Assembly (NCBI RefSeq): GCF_023159225.1
Contig: NC_063161.1
Span: forward strand, 119,574,958-119,638,957
Length of the DNA: 64,000 bases
Direction: 5' to 3'
Origin: Perognathus longimembris pacificus
Taxonomy: Eukaryota; Chordata; Mammalia; Rodentia; Heteromyidae
Shown here: positions 12,949-24,520 of the stretch, piece after piece
Layout of the letters: each line of letters begins with the position of its first letter
Position numbering within the stretch: position 1 is the first letter of the stretch
The notes under the pieces: generated by a model
The model's input: the letters and a program-made list of their open reading frames with translations, nothing else
Database searches by the model: none
What the model was told of the DNA's origin: nothing
Program-made: the position numbers and the translations under genes

Positions 12949-13045
12949 TTTTTTTTTTTTTGTATCTTTTTTTGGTACTGGGGATCGAACCCAGGATGTT
13001 GCACTTGGCAAGGCAAGCACTTTGCCACTGAGCTACCTCCCAGAC
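12949..13045 (-). repeat. Solitary ID-like SINE monomer
   Basis: Minus-strand tRNA-Ala-like monomer without a Geo half. Read on its own strand it has aggtagctcagtggcaaag (box A) and gggttcgatccccagtacc (box B), then an A-rich tail. Perfect 16-base duplication cttgatttctattctt at 12933 and 13046 points to fairly recent insertion. Confidence 0.92.
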
Positions 13046-13877
13046 CTTGATTTCTATTCTTAAAAAAAATCATTAAAGATAATAATTTTATTTTTCAACA
13101 AAAGCATAGAATGTTATCTCTAAACCTGAAATGCAGTCTCAAATTAGTTTAAAAATTTTTGTGAACCATACCAACCATTTTTTATACAATACTGCTATTG
13201 GTGGAAATTAAATCACTCTTGTAAAATATTTTGTTAAGTGTCTTTAGTACTTTGTGAATGACCCACATAATAGAGATGGTTAACCTAATTCCATTGTCAT
13301 TACACTGATAGGCACAATTATGGAAGTAGTTGGTATAATTAATGAGAATATATGCATAATTGTATCTCAACTGATGGCCAAAGTCATTACATAATGAAGA
13401 GACTCACCCAATTAAACTTTCTTTAATAATGTTTCATAAGAATGATCCCTGTGGCCACATGTAAAGAACATATCTGTTGAATTGGGAATTTGTTCTAGTC
13501 TACCTCCTCATAGGGTTATCTCATAATTGGAAATGTGAGCATATGTTTGTAAATAACTCAAACATTTCCAGTGTTTTATGTCTTTTCTTTGTTTTCAGTG
13601 TCTTGTCTCTTCTAATCTCAAATCTTTGATCTTCAATCTTTCCCTCTTATCTCAAGGCCACTTGTGACCAAGTGTCTCTCAGTTTGGGAACGTTTTTCTG
13701 GACTTCAAGGTACCTGTTGGTTGTTCCTGTCCTAATGTTTCCTGTGTTCACATATTCATTTACACCTGGCATGTGTCAACATTATGCCAAGGTACTGGCC
13801 AGAGCTACTTTTTTTGCCTCTATAGAACTTTTTTTTTTTTTTTTTTTTAGGCCTTTGGTATTTTTTGTCTTTGATTT

Positions 13878-14088
13878 TTTTTTTTTTTTTTTTTTGGCCA
13901 GTCCTGGGGCTTGGACTCAGGGCCTGAGCACTGTCCCTGGCTTCTTTTTGCTCAAGGCTAGCACTTGGCCACTTGAGCCACAGTGCCACTTCTGGCCATT
14001 TTCTGTATATGTGGTGCTGGGGAATCAAACCCAGGGCTTCATGTATACAAAGCAAGCACTCTTGCCACTAGGCCATAGTCCCAGCCCC
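13878..14088 (-). repeat. IDL-Geo SINE
   Basis: Full minus-strand dimer with a long T-run. Duplication ttgtctttgatttt at 13865 and ttgtctttgatttc at 14089. A second T-run at 13829-13848 lies just upstream. Confidence 0.93.
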
Positions 14089-14439
14089 TTGTCTTTGATT
14101 TCAAGAGATGCTCACTGCTCCCCTTACAGGCCAGTATTTCTCAGTGTTCTTCCTGGCTCTATTCCCTGAGGATTCAAATCACCATTTCCCGAATCTCCAT
14201 GATTCTCAAGCCCAGCTCCTCTTCTCTAGCCAACTTCTGAACACTTCTACTTACAAGAAGTTCCTGGGACAAAGTCAACATGCCTCAAAGTCAGCATGTC
14301 ATCTTCCTTCTCAGGAGCCTGCTCATCTTCTTGGATGTTCTATTAGTGACTTCCGTACTCCAGTTTTCCTCACTCTTTTAAGAAACCTTTTTGGTGACAA
14401 TAACCAATTTGTTGACAAGTTCTTTTGGTGCTACCTTTG

Positions 14440-14638
14440 TTATTGTTTTTGTTTTGCCAGTCCTGGTCCTTGAATGCAGGGCCAGAGCACTGTCCTTGGC
14501 TTCATTTTTGCTCAAGGCTAGCACTCTGCCACTGAGCTACAGTGCCACTTCTGGCCATTTTCTATATATGTGGTACTGAGGAATCGAACCTAGGGCTTCA
14601 TGTATATGAGACAAGCACTAAGGCCATATTCCCAGCCC
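14440..14638 (-). repeat. IDL-Geo SINE
   Basis: Minus-strand dimer with a perfect 15-base duplication ttggtgctacctttg at 14425-14439 and 14639-14653. It has a short deletion in the ID half near gcactaaggcc. Confidence 0.93.
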
Positions 14639-14755
14639 TTGGTGCTACCTTTGCACTCTTTAGGTTAAACCTTTCCAAACTGGAAGTTGGTTATAGCATC
14701 TTAATTAATCTTTCAGTTTTCAACTGTAGTTCTGAATCCCTTCATAAAATCATTT

Positions 14756-15035
14756 CCTTCCTTCCTTTCTTCATTCCCTCCCTCCCTTCCTCCCTTCTTT
14801 TCTTCCATTTCTTTCCTTTTTCAGTGCCAGGATTTGAACTCAGAGCCTTGTGTTCTCATTTAACTGTTTTGCTTTAGGTTAGAACTCTACTGCTTGAGCC
14901 GTTGATGGCTTTTTGTTGGTTAATGGGCAATAAAAGTCTCATGGATTTTTCTGCCCAGGATGACTTTGAACTTTGATGATTAGATCTCAGCTTGTTAAGT
15001 AGCTAGGATTATAGGAGTAAGCCACCAATATTTGG
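14756..15035 (-). repeat. Diverged 7SL-Geo SINE with CTTC-rich tail
   Basis: A pyrimidine tail (cttccttcctttcttc) is followed by the reverse Geo half (aggatttgaactcagagcc, tgcttgagccg) and the reverse 7SL-like arm (atgggcaataaaagtctcat, agtagctaggattatagg). Older than most copies. Confidence 0.78.
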
Positions 15036-17360
15036 CTCATAAAACCTTCTTAAGTTTCCCATTGGTAAGTTATGGAAACTCTACACTGGTTGGTCTTATT
15101 ATTTTTCAAGACTCTGCTTTAGGCATCTCATCCTTCAGGACTGAGTTCCTTCTTCTATGTCAAGACTTAGTTACCTATCCTATCATAGCAGTAGCCATAG
15201 AACCTGAAAGATCTTTTCCTTCCCTCTCCCTAACTAGTTGTGGGCTCTGGAGCATAAAGCCGCTGCCTGTCTCTGAATAATTACTAACCACAATGTGCGC
15301 ATGAGCATAGCCACATCAATGAAAACAATAAAGTAGGTGTTAGTGGGCATGTGGAGTGGTGCTTATAAACCCCACACCTGGCAGCAGGTATGGGATCACA
15401 AAGTAATCAGAGAAAGGTCTAATTTGTTGCCAGTGGCAGAAGCTGCTGAAGTTGGAGAATTGGTGTTCTTTATCATTTTAGATCATCTGCCTTATTATTT
15501 TAGGATCATTTCCTGTACATTTCTATCTCCTATACAGAGATACAAATGGCTCACATAAAGCAAAACTCTAGATTTGTCTGATTTACAGGTGTCAAGTTCT
15601 GACATGGGGGAGGCCTGTCAGATTGAAGCTTTAAACATCCTCCTGTTTCTATCCCTTAAGCCCCAGGGATATTCAAGACACTAGTAGTAGGGCAGGCCTC
15701 ATACCCCAAGACCGACCAACATCTAACCCAAACACCTTCTGACAGGTGGAAAGGGTTCTTCTGAGTCAATCTGGCTTGTACACCTCTGCAAATGGGATGG
15801 GTGGTATTAATCTATTCATCTGGGAGGAGTTTTGATTTGTTTTCAACACTTGCAACGTAGTAGATGCTCGGTAAAGATGCCCTGAATGTTTCTATGACCA
15901 AAGTAGAAAAATATAGAAGTAAACAAAAACAATTCTCTCTTTCGATGACCTATATATTACCCTATTATTTATTTTTATATAAAGCAAAAGATTTTAGATT
16001 TGGCTAACATGTATTCAGTAGCAGTTAGTATTGTGTGGCTTTGTTTGTTAATTTTTTTTTTTTTGGTATCACCTGTTGTCACCTGTATTTCAGAAGTGCT
16101 TGTTCATCCTGAGACCTTCACTTAACCTTAGAGCCCCATGAGCAAAATGAGATGATTTGATTTATTTCAGATTTAATAATCAGAAAAAACTTACCATGCT
16201 TACTTAATTGAACATACCAGCTTCCTGGTCTAATAGATTCATGCTTAAATTTCTTTCTTTTTTTGTCAAGAGAGAGCTTCATGTGAATAGAGGAATTATT
16301 AACTTATAATAACAGTGTGCCAGTGTGATCCATGAAGGTAACTTCACATTTTCAGCTGTAGGGATGTCAGAAACAAATAGAAGTATCCACAATTTGCCTT
16401 CTGCTGCCATTTAACCCCTTCTTGATATGCAATGTGGCAAAATCTGCCTGCACTTGCCAAATCCAGTCTTTCTGCTTTTACTGCTGACAGTTTAGATCAT
16501 GAAAATAAGATGCAATGAAGTTTGAAAAGCTGGATGTATTCTCACTGTATGAACTCCTTGGCCTGGTCTTCAGGAAGACTGTTTTCCCCCACACAGCTGG
16601 TTTGGTCTCTCTGGCAGACCTGATGCCAGTTGACTAGCTGGTTTAGTTTGCTAATGCACATTGACTAAGCTGCCGTCTTTCTAAGATCCAGCCCCAGGGA
16701 GATAGATGCTTGTAAGAATACATCTCTAAAGAGGTCATATGGTTGATAGCTAATGACTTCAATACATTTGTTGTTTGGAAAAGGCCCAGCCTTTCAACAG
16801 AAAAATTCCTTGGTCATGGAAGGTCAGACTGAATGAGTTTAACCATGAACTTGGAATGAAGAATGAAACATAACACAATATTGGAAATGGTGTCTGTACA
16901 TATTGGGCTCCTGTCTGGGTAACTGGAAGCTGGAAGTTGGCTTGCAGTGAATTTCTCAGACTTTCTGTGGGGATAGTGACAGTTGGAGGCAAACAGGGCA
17001 CATGGGGTGGGGACTGGATATTCTGTGTAGGAGGAACAGCCTTGGGACTCAATTTAGACAGCACAAATACTTTAATCATAGCTGTTACCTAGCTTTAACT
17101 CAAGTTTGGAAAAAAATTCAGGCTTCTGAAACAAGTAAATTAGAAAGTGGTTATATAAAAAAAGGCTTATCTGCTTCACAATGAAGTCAGTACACATCTT
17201 TGTTCAAAGGTCTTATTTAAATGTTCTATTTGAGGCTCTGTCAGTCAATGTTAGTGGGGTAAGAAATAGGTGCAATCATTTTGGAGGACAATTTGGCAAT
17301 ATCATTTAACATTTGAAATGTGTATTTTCTTTGATCTGGCATTTCTATTTCTGGGAATTG

Positions 17361-17362
<2 letters not shown>

Positions 17363-17406
<44 letters not shown>
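17363..17406 (+). repeat. (GT)n microsatellite
   Basis: About 22 uninterrupted GT units, long enough to be length-variable. Confidence 0.97.
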
Positions 17407-17409
<3 letters not shown>

Positions 17410-17586
17410 ACATGGTAGAATTTTCTATACGGACCTAGAGAAAGCTTCTACAGCATTGTTAGAATCGCTAGGTAATAAACCGAAGTGGAAAAACCCCAGA
17501 TGCTCATCATCAGGGTCCTGACTCAACTCACCATGGAACAGCTACACAATGAAACACAACGCAGCTTTTAAAAGTTTATATGTGCT

Positions 17587-17778
17587 GGGGCTGGGGATAT
17601 AGCCTAGTGGCAAGAGTGCCTGCCTCGGATACACGAGGCCCTAGGTTCGATTCCCCAGCACCACATATACAGAAAACGGCCAGAAGCGGCGCTGTGGCTC
17701 AAGTGGCAGAGTGCTAGCCTTGAGCGGGAAGAAGCCAGGGACAGTGCTCAGGCCCTGAGTCCAAGGCCCAGGACTGGC

Positions 17779-17805
<27 letters not shown>
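17587..17805 (+). repeat. IDL-Geo SINE, young subfamily
   Basis: Near-consensus copy with a long pure A tail. Duplications aaaagtttatatgtgct (17570) and aaaagtttaaatgtgct (17806) differ at one base. It shares the gcggcgctg and gagcgggaagaag bases with the 11451 copy. Confidence 0.95.
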
Positions 17806-17813
<8 letters not shown>

Positions 17814-18113
17814 AAATGTGCTAATAGGTGTGTTAACATGAAAAATTTCCAGGATAGTAATCAATAAAAGAAGCCAGATTAGAATAGTGCATTGAAAAAG
17901 AGAATGTTATCATATAGTATCAATATGAAAGCCTAGAAATAACAAAAGAAGATAAAGAGAATGTTAAAAAATGATGTAAGTGGTTATCGCTAAGTTATGA
18001 GTGGAAATTGTATCTCTTCTTCTCTGTGAATGTAATGCTTTAAATCATAAGACAAATTTATGATTTAAAATTTCTGCTGTGGTAAAAGTTGATATCAGTT
18101 AGTAAAAGGGAAT

Positions 18114-18114
18114 C

Positions 18115-18165
<51 letters not shown>

Positions 18166-18166
18166 C
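18114..18166 (+). repeat. (ATCT)n microsatellite
   Basis: About 12 units of tatc. An imperfect local duplication of actatggagtatacca follows at 18199-18244. Confidence 0.95.
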
Positions 18167-19573
18167 CCTTATCTCCCTTCCCCATTCTGTCAAAGGCACT
18201 ATGGAGTATACCATGGAGTATACAGGAACTATGGAGTATACCATTTGCTATGTTCAACCACATTAATGAAGAATTTGGTTGTGATCTGGATCAAATTATA
18301 CAAAGGCTATGTTAGGAGCTGTGAACTACTGACAGCTTTCTGGGTGGTGGTTTACCTACGTGCAAGATCAAGTGTTTAAAAGGTTTAAGTGGACTGCAAG
18401 TCAGTATCTGCCATCATGCTTTTCCTGCTACAAAAAGTAACAGGAAAGAATCTTGGACGTGGAACTGGATGGAGCATTAGGTGTCAATTATCCAAACACT
18501 CTTCTGTGGTGGCTCCTCTGGCTTCTAGGAAAGGGGAAAATTCATGGCTCTCAGACATGTCTGCCTTTCTTGTTTTTTGGTAATGTAGGACTGGACTTTC
18601 TGCATTGAGGAAGGCTGATCTATTTCCCCAAACATGACATCAGCATGAGCTGGGTGCAAGGGAGGTGGCCCAAAGCTTGATTTTTCTATTAAGAAAGGCC
18701 CTACTACACACTGCCATGGGACCAATTCCAAGAGACAGGTGACAGCAAGAAACTTTAAAATATTGAGCAGAGTGTTCCCTAATGCCATACTGTATCCATT
18801 TCATGTGGGCACAGCTTCTACATCACCTGCAACATCTGGATTACATCTCTAGATGGCTCTAAGCATCCCTAACCTGACAATCACCTATGCCTGCCATCTA
18901 CAAACCTCCCACATGCTGAACCTCTTAGAATGTTCTCTTTGCCTTGTTGCTGCAATTGAAATTCAACCATTGATGAAAGACTCCTTTCATATGGAGTCTT
19001 AGATGGGGCAGCTCCCTGTCCCTCTAAATACCCTACCCTCCCGCTTTCAAAAAATATTGTATTTTTTATTATCATTAAGTACCCTTCCTCTTTTCTCACT
19101 GCTTTTACACCATTTCTCCTTCCTCGTTGGAAGCACCAACCAGTAACTCCATCACCTCTACCCCAAAGGGGGTCACGGTCATATCCCCGTCCTCACTTGT
19201 TTTCTGAAAATTTTAGAACCCGCTTCACTGCTGTCTTCTTCACTACTCCTGTTGTCAGCTGTGATAGATAACCTTACATAGGTGAGCTCTGCCACCTTTG
19301 GCTCCTTCTGCCCCAACCTATGAAATTCCAGCTACCTTTTCTCCAGTGTACTCACCCATCCACTCCTGGGATTGATTCCTAGACCTCTCACTAGCAACAA
19401 CTGCATCACTTCCAACATCCCCACACATAGCCCTTCTTTATGTTTGTCATTCTTTTTAAACTTTCGACTACTCAGATCTCATATATTTTCACTGCCCCAC
19501 TTTGGAACATGTTCTTCACCTGGTCTTAGAGATACTGTTCTTTCTTGGTTCTCTTTCTCAGTCTCTCTTTTTT

Positions 19574-19630
19574 AAAAATTTTTTTCTCAAATTTTTATTA
19601 TCAAACTGATGTACAGAGAGGTTACAGTTT
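19574..19630 (-). mobile_element. 57-bp L1 3'-end insertion
   Basis: Reverse L1 3' end (caaatttttattatcaaact, gatgtacagagaggttacag) matching the 3' end of the L1 at 31.7 kb. Flanked by perfect 15-base duplications cagtctctctttttt at 19559 and 19631. Extreme 5' truncation. Confidence 0.85.
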
Positions 19631-19740
19631 CAGTCTCTCTTTTTTCTGACCCTTGTTCTCCTACATTTGGGGTCTCTGGAGCTCCATCCTGGCCTTTTCT
19701 TTCCTATCAGCTACTCATTGTCAATTAGTTCTATGGTTTT

Positions 19741-19997
19741 TCTTTTCCTTTCCTTTTTTTTTTTTTACTGTCCTGGGGTTTGAACTCAGGAACTGGGCCC
19801 TGTCCCTGAGTCTCTGTGTTCAAGGCTAGCATTCTACCACTTGAGCCACAGCACCACTTCCAGCTTTTTCTGAGTAGTTTATTGGAGATAAAAGTCTTTG
19901 GGGCTTTTGTTCTGGCCTGGCTTCAAACTGCTGTCCTCAGATCTCAGCTTCCTAAGTAGCTAGGATTACACAGGCACAAGGCACGGGCGCCTAACTC
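19741..19997 (-). repeat. 7SL-Geo chimeric SINE
   Basis: Reverse Geo half (gtcctggggtttgaactcag, cacttgagccacagcacc) and then the reverse 7SL-like arm (gtttattggagataaaagtc, tagctaggattacacagg). Degenerate flanks agttctatggtttt and agttctgtagtttt look like target-site duplications. Confidence 0.85.
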
Positions 19998-20029
19998 AGT
20001 TCTGTAGTTTTAAAGAATACTTGTATTTT

Positions 20030-20261
20030 GCTATGTGCCTGTGGCTCTTGCCTGTAATCCTAGCTACTCAAAAGGTTGAGATCTGAGGATCGTGGTTTGA
20101 ATCCAGCCTGGGCAGAAAAGTCCCCATGAGACTCTAATCTCTAATAACCACTCAAAAACGAGAAGTAGAGCTGTGGCTCAAAGTGGTAGAGTGGTAGCCT
20201 TGTACAAAAGGGACAGTGTCCAGGCCCTGAGTTTAAGCCACACAGCCAACAAAGAAGAAGA
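20030..20261 (+). repeat. 7SL-Geo chimeric SINE
   Basis: The 7SL/B1-like arm has cctgtaatcctagctactca and gagatctgaggatcgtgg. The Geo arm has agctgtggctcaaagtggta and ccctgagtttaagcc. Diverged duplications near aagaatacttgtatttt (20014) and aagaatgcttgtgtttt (20263). Confidence 0.86.
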
Positions 20262-21249
20262 AAAGAATGCTTGTGTTTTATGACTTCCAAATTTCCATTA
20301 TAGCCCTGTCTGATCTCTCTCCAAAGTCCAGCTTTTTATATCTTTCTGAATATTTCTGCTTGGGTGTCTCGGGAGCATCCTAAACTTACCATAAAATCTC
20401 AATTTGTCCTCTATAACTTGTTCTATTCTCAGTTTTCCTCATCAATGTATGATATGGTTATGTGAAAGTGAGATTTTCCTATCATGGAGAGACTGGAAGT
20501 TGCTTATCTGATATATCTATTCCCTTTCCATTTCCCAATGACACAACATTTTTTGGAAAATTGAGTTGCTTTAGGACAAAGCTTAATAAAATACATATTC
20601 AAGTTATCTTAGAACTACCATAGCCACCTGACTGGGTTTGCGCAAATGTTACTGGAAGGGTTTTCCATCATGAGTCTGAAAAGAGGACAAAACTCTGGTG
20701 GAAATATTTTTTTAACTTTCTATGTCCATTGGAATGCATCCACCTTGGACCATGAAGTATCCTTGAAGGTGACAGTCATCTAGTAGTCATACATAATAGG
20801 ATGGTGAAATAGCAGGATTAGTGAGAAAGAAGCCTGGGTTTCTAACTATTATGGATTTGCCAGGAGAATAAACTTCTGATTTAAGCCACAAAAATTCTGC
20901 TACAAATAGCTGCACTAATCATGCCTGATATATGAGTGTATGCAACACTGCCTTATTCATTCAAGCAAGGATTCAAATGTATTGCAAATGACACAGAGAT
21001 ACAACAGATTTCTTTTAGAGCTACATTATTTGTTTATTTTTGGTGGTATTGGAGCTTGAACTCAGGTATCAAACTTGCTAGGAAGGTGTTCTAACACTTA
21101 GCCATGCCTAGTCTAGCCCTTTTCTGCACTGCTTATTTTGAAAAGGGGTCTAATTTTGGCCCAAATCCAAATCTAGATTATTATTCTCCTATTTATGTTT
21201 TCTATTGTAGCTAAGATTGGTGGCATATGCCATTGTGCCTAGCTCCATT

Positions 21250-21775
21250 TTTTTTCTTTGTTTTTTTTTGTTGCTAGTCCTGGGGCTTGAATGTGGGATC
21301 TGGGCACTGCTCCTGAGCTTTCTTTGCTCAAGGCTAGTGCTCTACCAGTTGAGCCACAGCTCCACTTTGGCTTTTTTTTTTCTCTGTGTGTGTATGTATG
21401 TATGTGTTGGTCATGGGGCTTGAACTCTGAGCCTGGGCTCTGTCCCTGAGCTCTTCAGCTCAGGACTAGCACTCTACCACTTAAGCCACAGTGCCACTTC
21501 TGGTTTTCTGGTGGTTAATTACAGATAAGAGTCTCATGAACTTTCCTGCCTGGGATGGCTTTGAACTGCAATCCTCAGATCTCAGCCTCGTGAATAGCTA
21601 GGATTACAGGCCTGAGCCATTGGTGCCCAGCCCACTTAGGCTTTTTAAATAGTTAACTGGAGATAAGTCTCATGGGCTTTCCTGTTTGTGCTGGCTTTGA
21701 CCTGTGATCCTCAGATCTGAGCCTCCTGAGTATCTAGCATTATAGATGTGAACCACCAGCACCTATCTATAGTTC
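21250..21775 (-). repeat. 7SL-Geo SINE split by a later SINE
   Basis: The Geo half is at 21267-21370 (gtcctggggcttgaatgtgg, agttgagccacagctcc). The 7SL-like arm resumes at 21647-21775 (agttaactggagataagtct, ccaccagcaccta). The 248 bases between belong to a younger element. Confidence 0.83.
21386..21633 (-). repeat. 7SL-Geo SINE inserted in another 7SL-Geo
   Basis: A complete minus-strand copy with a GT-rich tail (tgtgtgtgtatgtatg), Geo half and 7SL-like arm ending attggtgcccagc. Its flanks cactttggcttttt and cacttaggcttttt are the diverged duplication of the host element's own sequence. Confidence 0.83.
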
Positions 21776-23404
21776 CTTCTTTTGAGATGGATTTTCACCT
21801 TTTTTTGTTTGTTTTCCTGGTTTGGCTTGGAATTACAATCTTTCTGATCTCAGTTTGTCACATACTGGCATGAAAGGCATATACATGATAGTATAGCTGT
21901 TGGTTGGGAAAAAGTCCGGCAGACTTTATACCTGGGCTGACTGGCTTTGAATCATAGTCCTCCTGATCTCATCCTCTCAAGGTGCTAGGATTTCAGGTGT
22001 GAGCCACCACACTCAGCTAGAACTACAGCTTTAGACACACGTCCTAGGCAATGGAAATCATTGCTGAATACTCTAAAATCCAATTCTCTTTGAAAGAAAA
22101 CTGGATTATTTCACTGTAACAAAGAACACTGAATGATGGCTAGATTAGGTAACCTTTGTTATGCTTTTGAAATAATAGGAGTTTGCAAAACTTAGCCATT
22201 TAGGATCCCATGATTCATGTAGTACATTACTAGTTTCTTGGTTTGCTAAGAGGCTGTTTGCTGCCATGAATCAATTGGCTTAATTTCATTAAGGAAATTA
22301 AAACAAACCCCTTTATATTACAACTTTTTCTACATTATTTTTCCTAGTGCAAATGAATAATGATTAACTTTTAAAAATAGTGTAATTACTTTTTCTGTAA
22401 ATGGCCTATCATGTGGTAAAGAGTTTAAGACCATGCAGACAGCTTTCTTTCTATATCCTTTCTTTGAAAGATGGTAGTCAGGATGTCAGTCTATCTACCT
22501 ACAGGTCTGTATGAAAATTAAGAATGACTACTTCTGGTGTTGCCATGGGTGGAAAGTCCTCTTCTTTAAATCATCACATCAGTTATTTTGAGCTAACTTT
22601 CTTCATTTTCATTTTGAGTTATACTAGTAAAGGAAACAAAGATCAATTCATGTAGAATTTTGAGTGAGAATGAGATGCAATTTGGGCGTCTGCAAATGAG
22701 AAAGAAACTGTGGTTTGTTAACTTGAAATGGTGCTCTGAAAAACACACCTCATCAGTATAAGAAGAGACAATGGCTTTCCATGTGGGAGGGAGCCAAGGT
22801 CCCTGAGAGGCCACAGTCAGGACCATTCATTTGAGTCTCCAGAAATGTCTTGTTAGAGAAGCAAATCTAGATCTTGGGAGAAGCAAAGCTCACTCATCTG
22901 TCAGGCCTAACAAAATGCCTTGTGCAGAGCAGGTGCTCAGTTATTATTAAGGGACCATATCAGCACAGGTGGCTGGTAAATGGTGTGTCATCATGGGGTG
23001 CAGGGATAGGGCAATGAGGACATTGCCTTCTTGGTACAGTGTGGGCTTCCTAGATTCTTACTGCTCTCAATTCCCAAGTATGAGTGAAATGCCTTCTACA
23101 GGGCTTCCCCAGCACTGGCTTCATGCATCACACCCCTCACCAATCTGCTGGTGGCTCCTAACAGGTCATGAGACCTCAGGACGACTTTGACATCCATAGG
23201 CCCTGTCTAGGATCTAGCACTTCGGCTATTCTGGGTTTTGATAAATGAATGAATTGGGGAGTGAATAAATGAGAAGATGACAGTCTATCTGGCTTGTGTT
23301 AGGATATGGGGGGTGGGTATCCAGGGACTGCTCAAGGACAGGCCTTGCAAATGTCATGCCTTTGTTCAATGTCCAAGAGCAAGTACATTGTTTATCTAAA
23401 GTAA

Positions 23405-23518
23405 ACTTCTTTCTTTCTCTCTCTTTCCTTCCTTCCCTTTCTTTTTTCCTTTCTTTTTACTTCTCTTTCTCTCTATCTTTCCTCCTCCTTCTCCTCTTCC
23501 TTCCCCTCCTCTTCACTT
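23405..23518 (+). repeat. Pyrimidine-rich low-complexity tract
   Basis: CTTT/CCTT-type repeats with scattered CTC units. Probably the expanded tail of the old SINE that follows. Confidence 0.85.
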
Positions 23519-23780
23519 TGGCTATACTGGAGTTTGAATGTGAATCCTTGCACTTGCTAGGCCGAGCCATGCTGCTAGCCCTTTTTTGCATTGCTTATAT
23601 TTGAGACAGGATTTTTTACCCTACATATGTTTGAATTGTGATCCATCTATTTTAGATTTCCTGTTGCAGCTAGAATTACAGGCATTCATCATCAGGTCCA
23701 ACTTGTTTCATTGAGATGGATTCTCATTCACTTTTAGGCTAGATAGATGGGTTCTTACCACTGTCTCCCAATTTATCTCA
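23519..23780 (-). repeat. Old 7SL-ID composite SINE
   Basis: A reverse ID-like unit (ctggagtttgaatgtgaatc, gcacttgctaggcc) is followed by a reverse 7SL-like arm (gagacaggattttttaccc, gcagctagaattacaggc) and part of a second arm. Same plan as the outer element at 21.0 kb. Heavily mutated. Confidence 0.65.
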
Positions 23781-23814
23781 TATTTACTGAGCCCACTCAC
23801 AAACCTATCTTCTT

Positions 23815-24080
23815 GCCGGGTGCTGGTAGTTCACACCTGTAATCCTAGCTACTCAGGAGGACAGGAACTGAGGATTGGGGTTTAGAGCCAGTCCAGGCAG
23901 GAAAGCCTGTGAGACTCTTATCTCCAATTAACTACGCAGAAAAAACTGATAGTGGTGCTATGGCTCAAGTGGTAGAGTGCTAACGTTGAGCAAAAAAAAA
24001 CCAAACCAAAAAAACCTAAGGGACAGCTCTCAGGCCCAGAGTTCAAGCCCCAGGACTGGCAAAACAAACAAACATACAAA
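23815..24080 (+). repeat. 7SL-Geo chimeric SINE, well preserved
   Basis: Clear junction of the two modules: gccgggtgctggtagttcac (7SL/B1-like start), cctgtaatcctagctactca, ctccaattaactacgcag, then Geo gctatggctcaagtggtaga to ccaggactggcaaaac. Flanks aaacctatcttctt and aaactaacttctt. Confidence 0.9.
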
Positions 24081-24337
24081 AAACTAACTTCTTTACAAAT
24101 TTTCCCTTTTTCCTTTTGGAAGCCATCTTTCTTCCCTTGTCATCTCTCATCATCTTCTGACCACCCAGGATACTCATTACTTCTTCCTTGTACCTCTGTG
24201 ATTTCTGTGTTTTTATTACCTCCCCCAATCCCCAGATGTGTCATGGAATCCAATATCCCTGCCTCTTGATCTTAACCTCCTCCAAACACCTAGCAGAATA
24301 ACTTGCACAAAAGATGTACTTAAAATAATGAACTGAT

Positions 24338-24520
24338 CACTGGGCACTATGGTGAAAATGAACTATGCAACTTATGGATGGGGATGGGTGGGAGAAAGTG
24401 GAAGACAGCTAGAGAAGGGCTGACATTATCCAAAAAGAAATGTGTTCTTTATCTGACTTATGTAACTATAACCTTTCTGTACATCACACTTATAATAACA
24501 ATAAAAATTATAACATAACA
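24338..24520 (+). mobile_element. L1 3'-UTR end fragment
   Basis: Ends in taacctttctgtacatcaca followed by an A-rich tail, matching the reverse complement of the L1 3' end at 31.7 kb. The G-rich stretch upstream (atggggatgggtgggag) fits an L1 3' UTR. Confidence 0.65.

Larger units (their letters stand above)
17230..18060 (+). repeat. Ancient L1 3'-UTR-like remnant, interrupted
   Basis: Fragments such as acagctacacaatgaaacac, atgctcatcatcagggtcc and the later aaaaatttccaggatagtaa follow the layout of old mammalian L1 3' ends, in which a probe-like stretch precedes tacaatggaatactatgcag. It is interrupted by a GT repeat and an IDL-Geo. Strongly diverged. Confidence 0.45.
21030..22018 (-). repeat. 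Three-level SINE nest (old 7SL-ID host)
   Basis: The outermost element is an old minus-strand composite SINE. Its ID-like end is at 21050-21118 (gagcttgaactcaggtatc) and its 7SL-like arms lie at 21119-21245 and 21780-22018 (ending gtgagccaccacactcagc). A 7SL-Geo element (21250-21775) interrupts it and is itself interrupted at 21386-21633. Confidence 0.75.
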
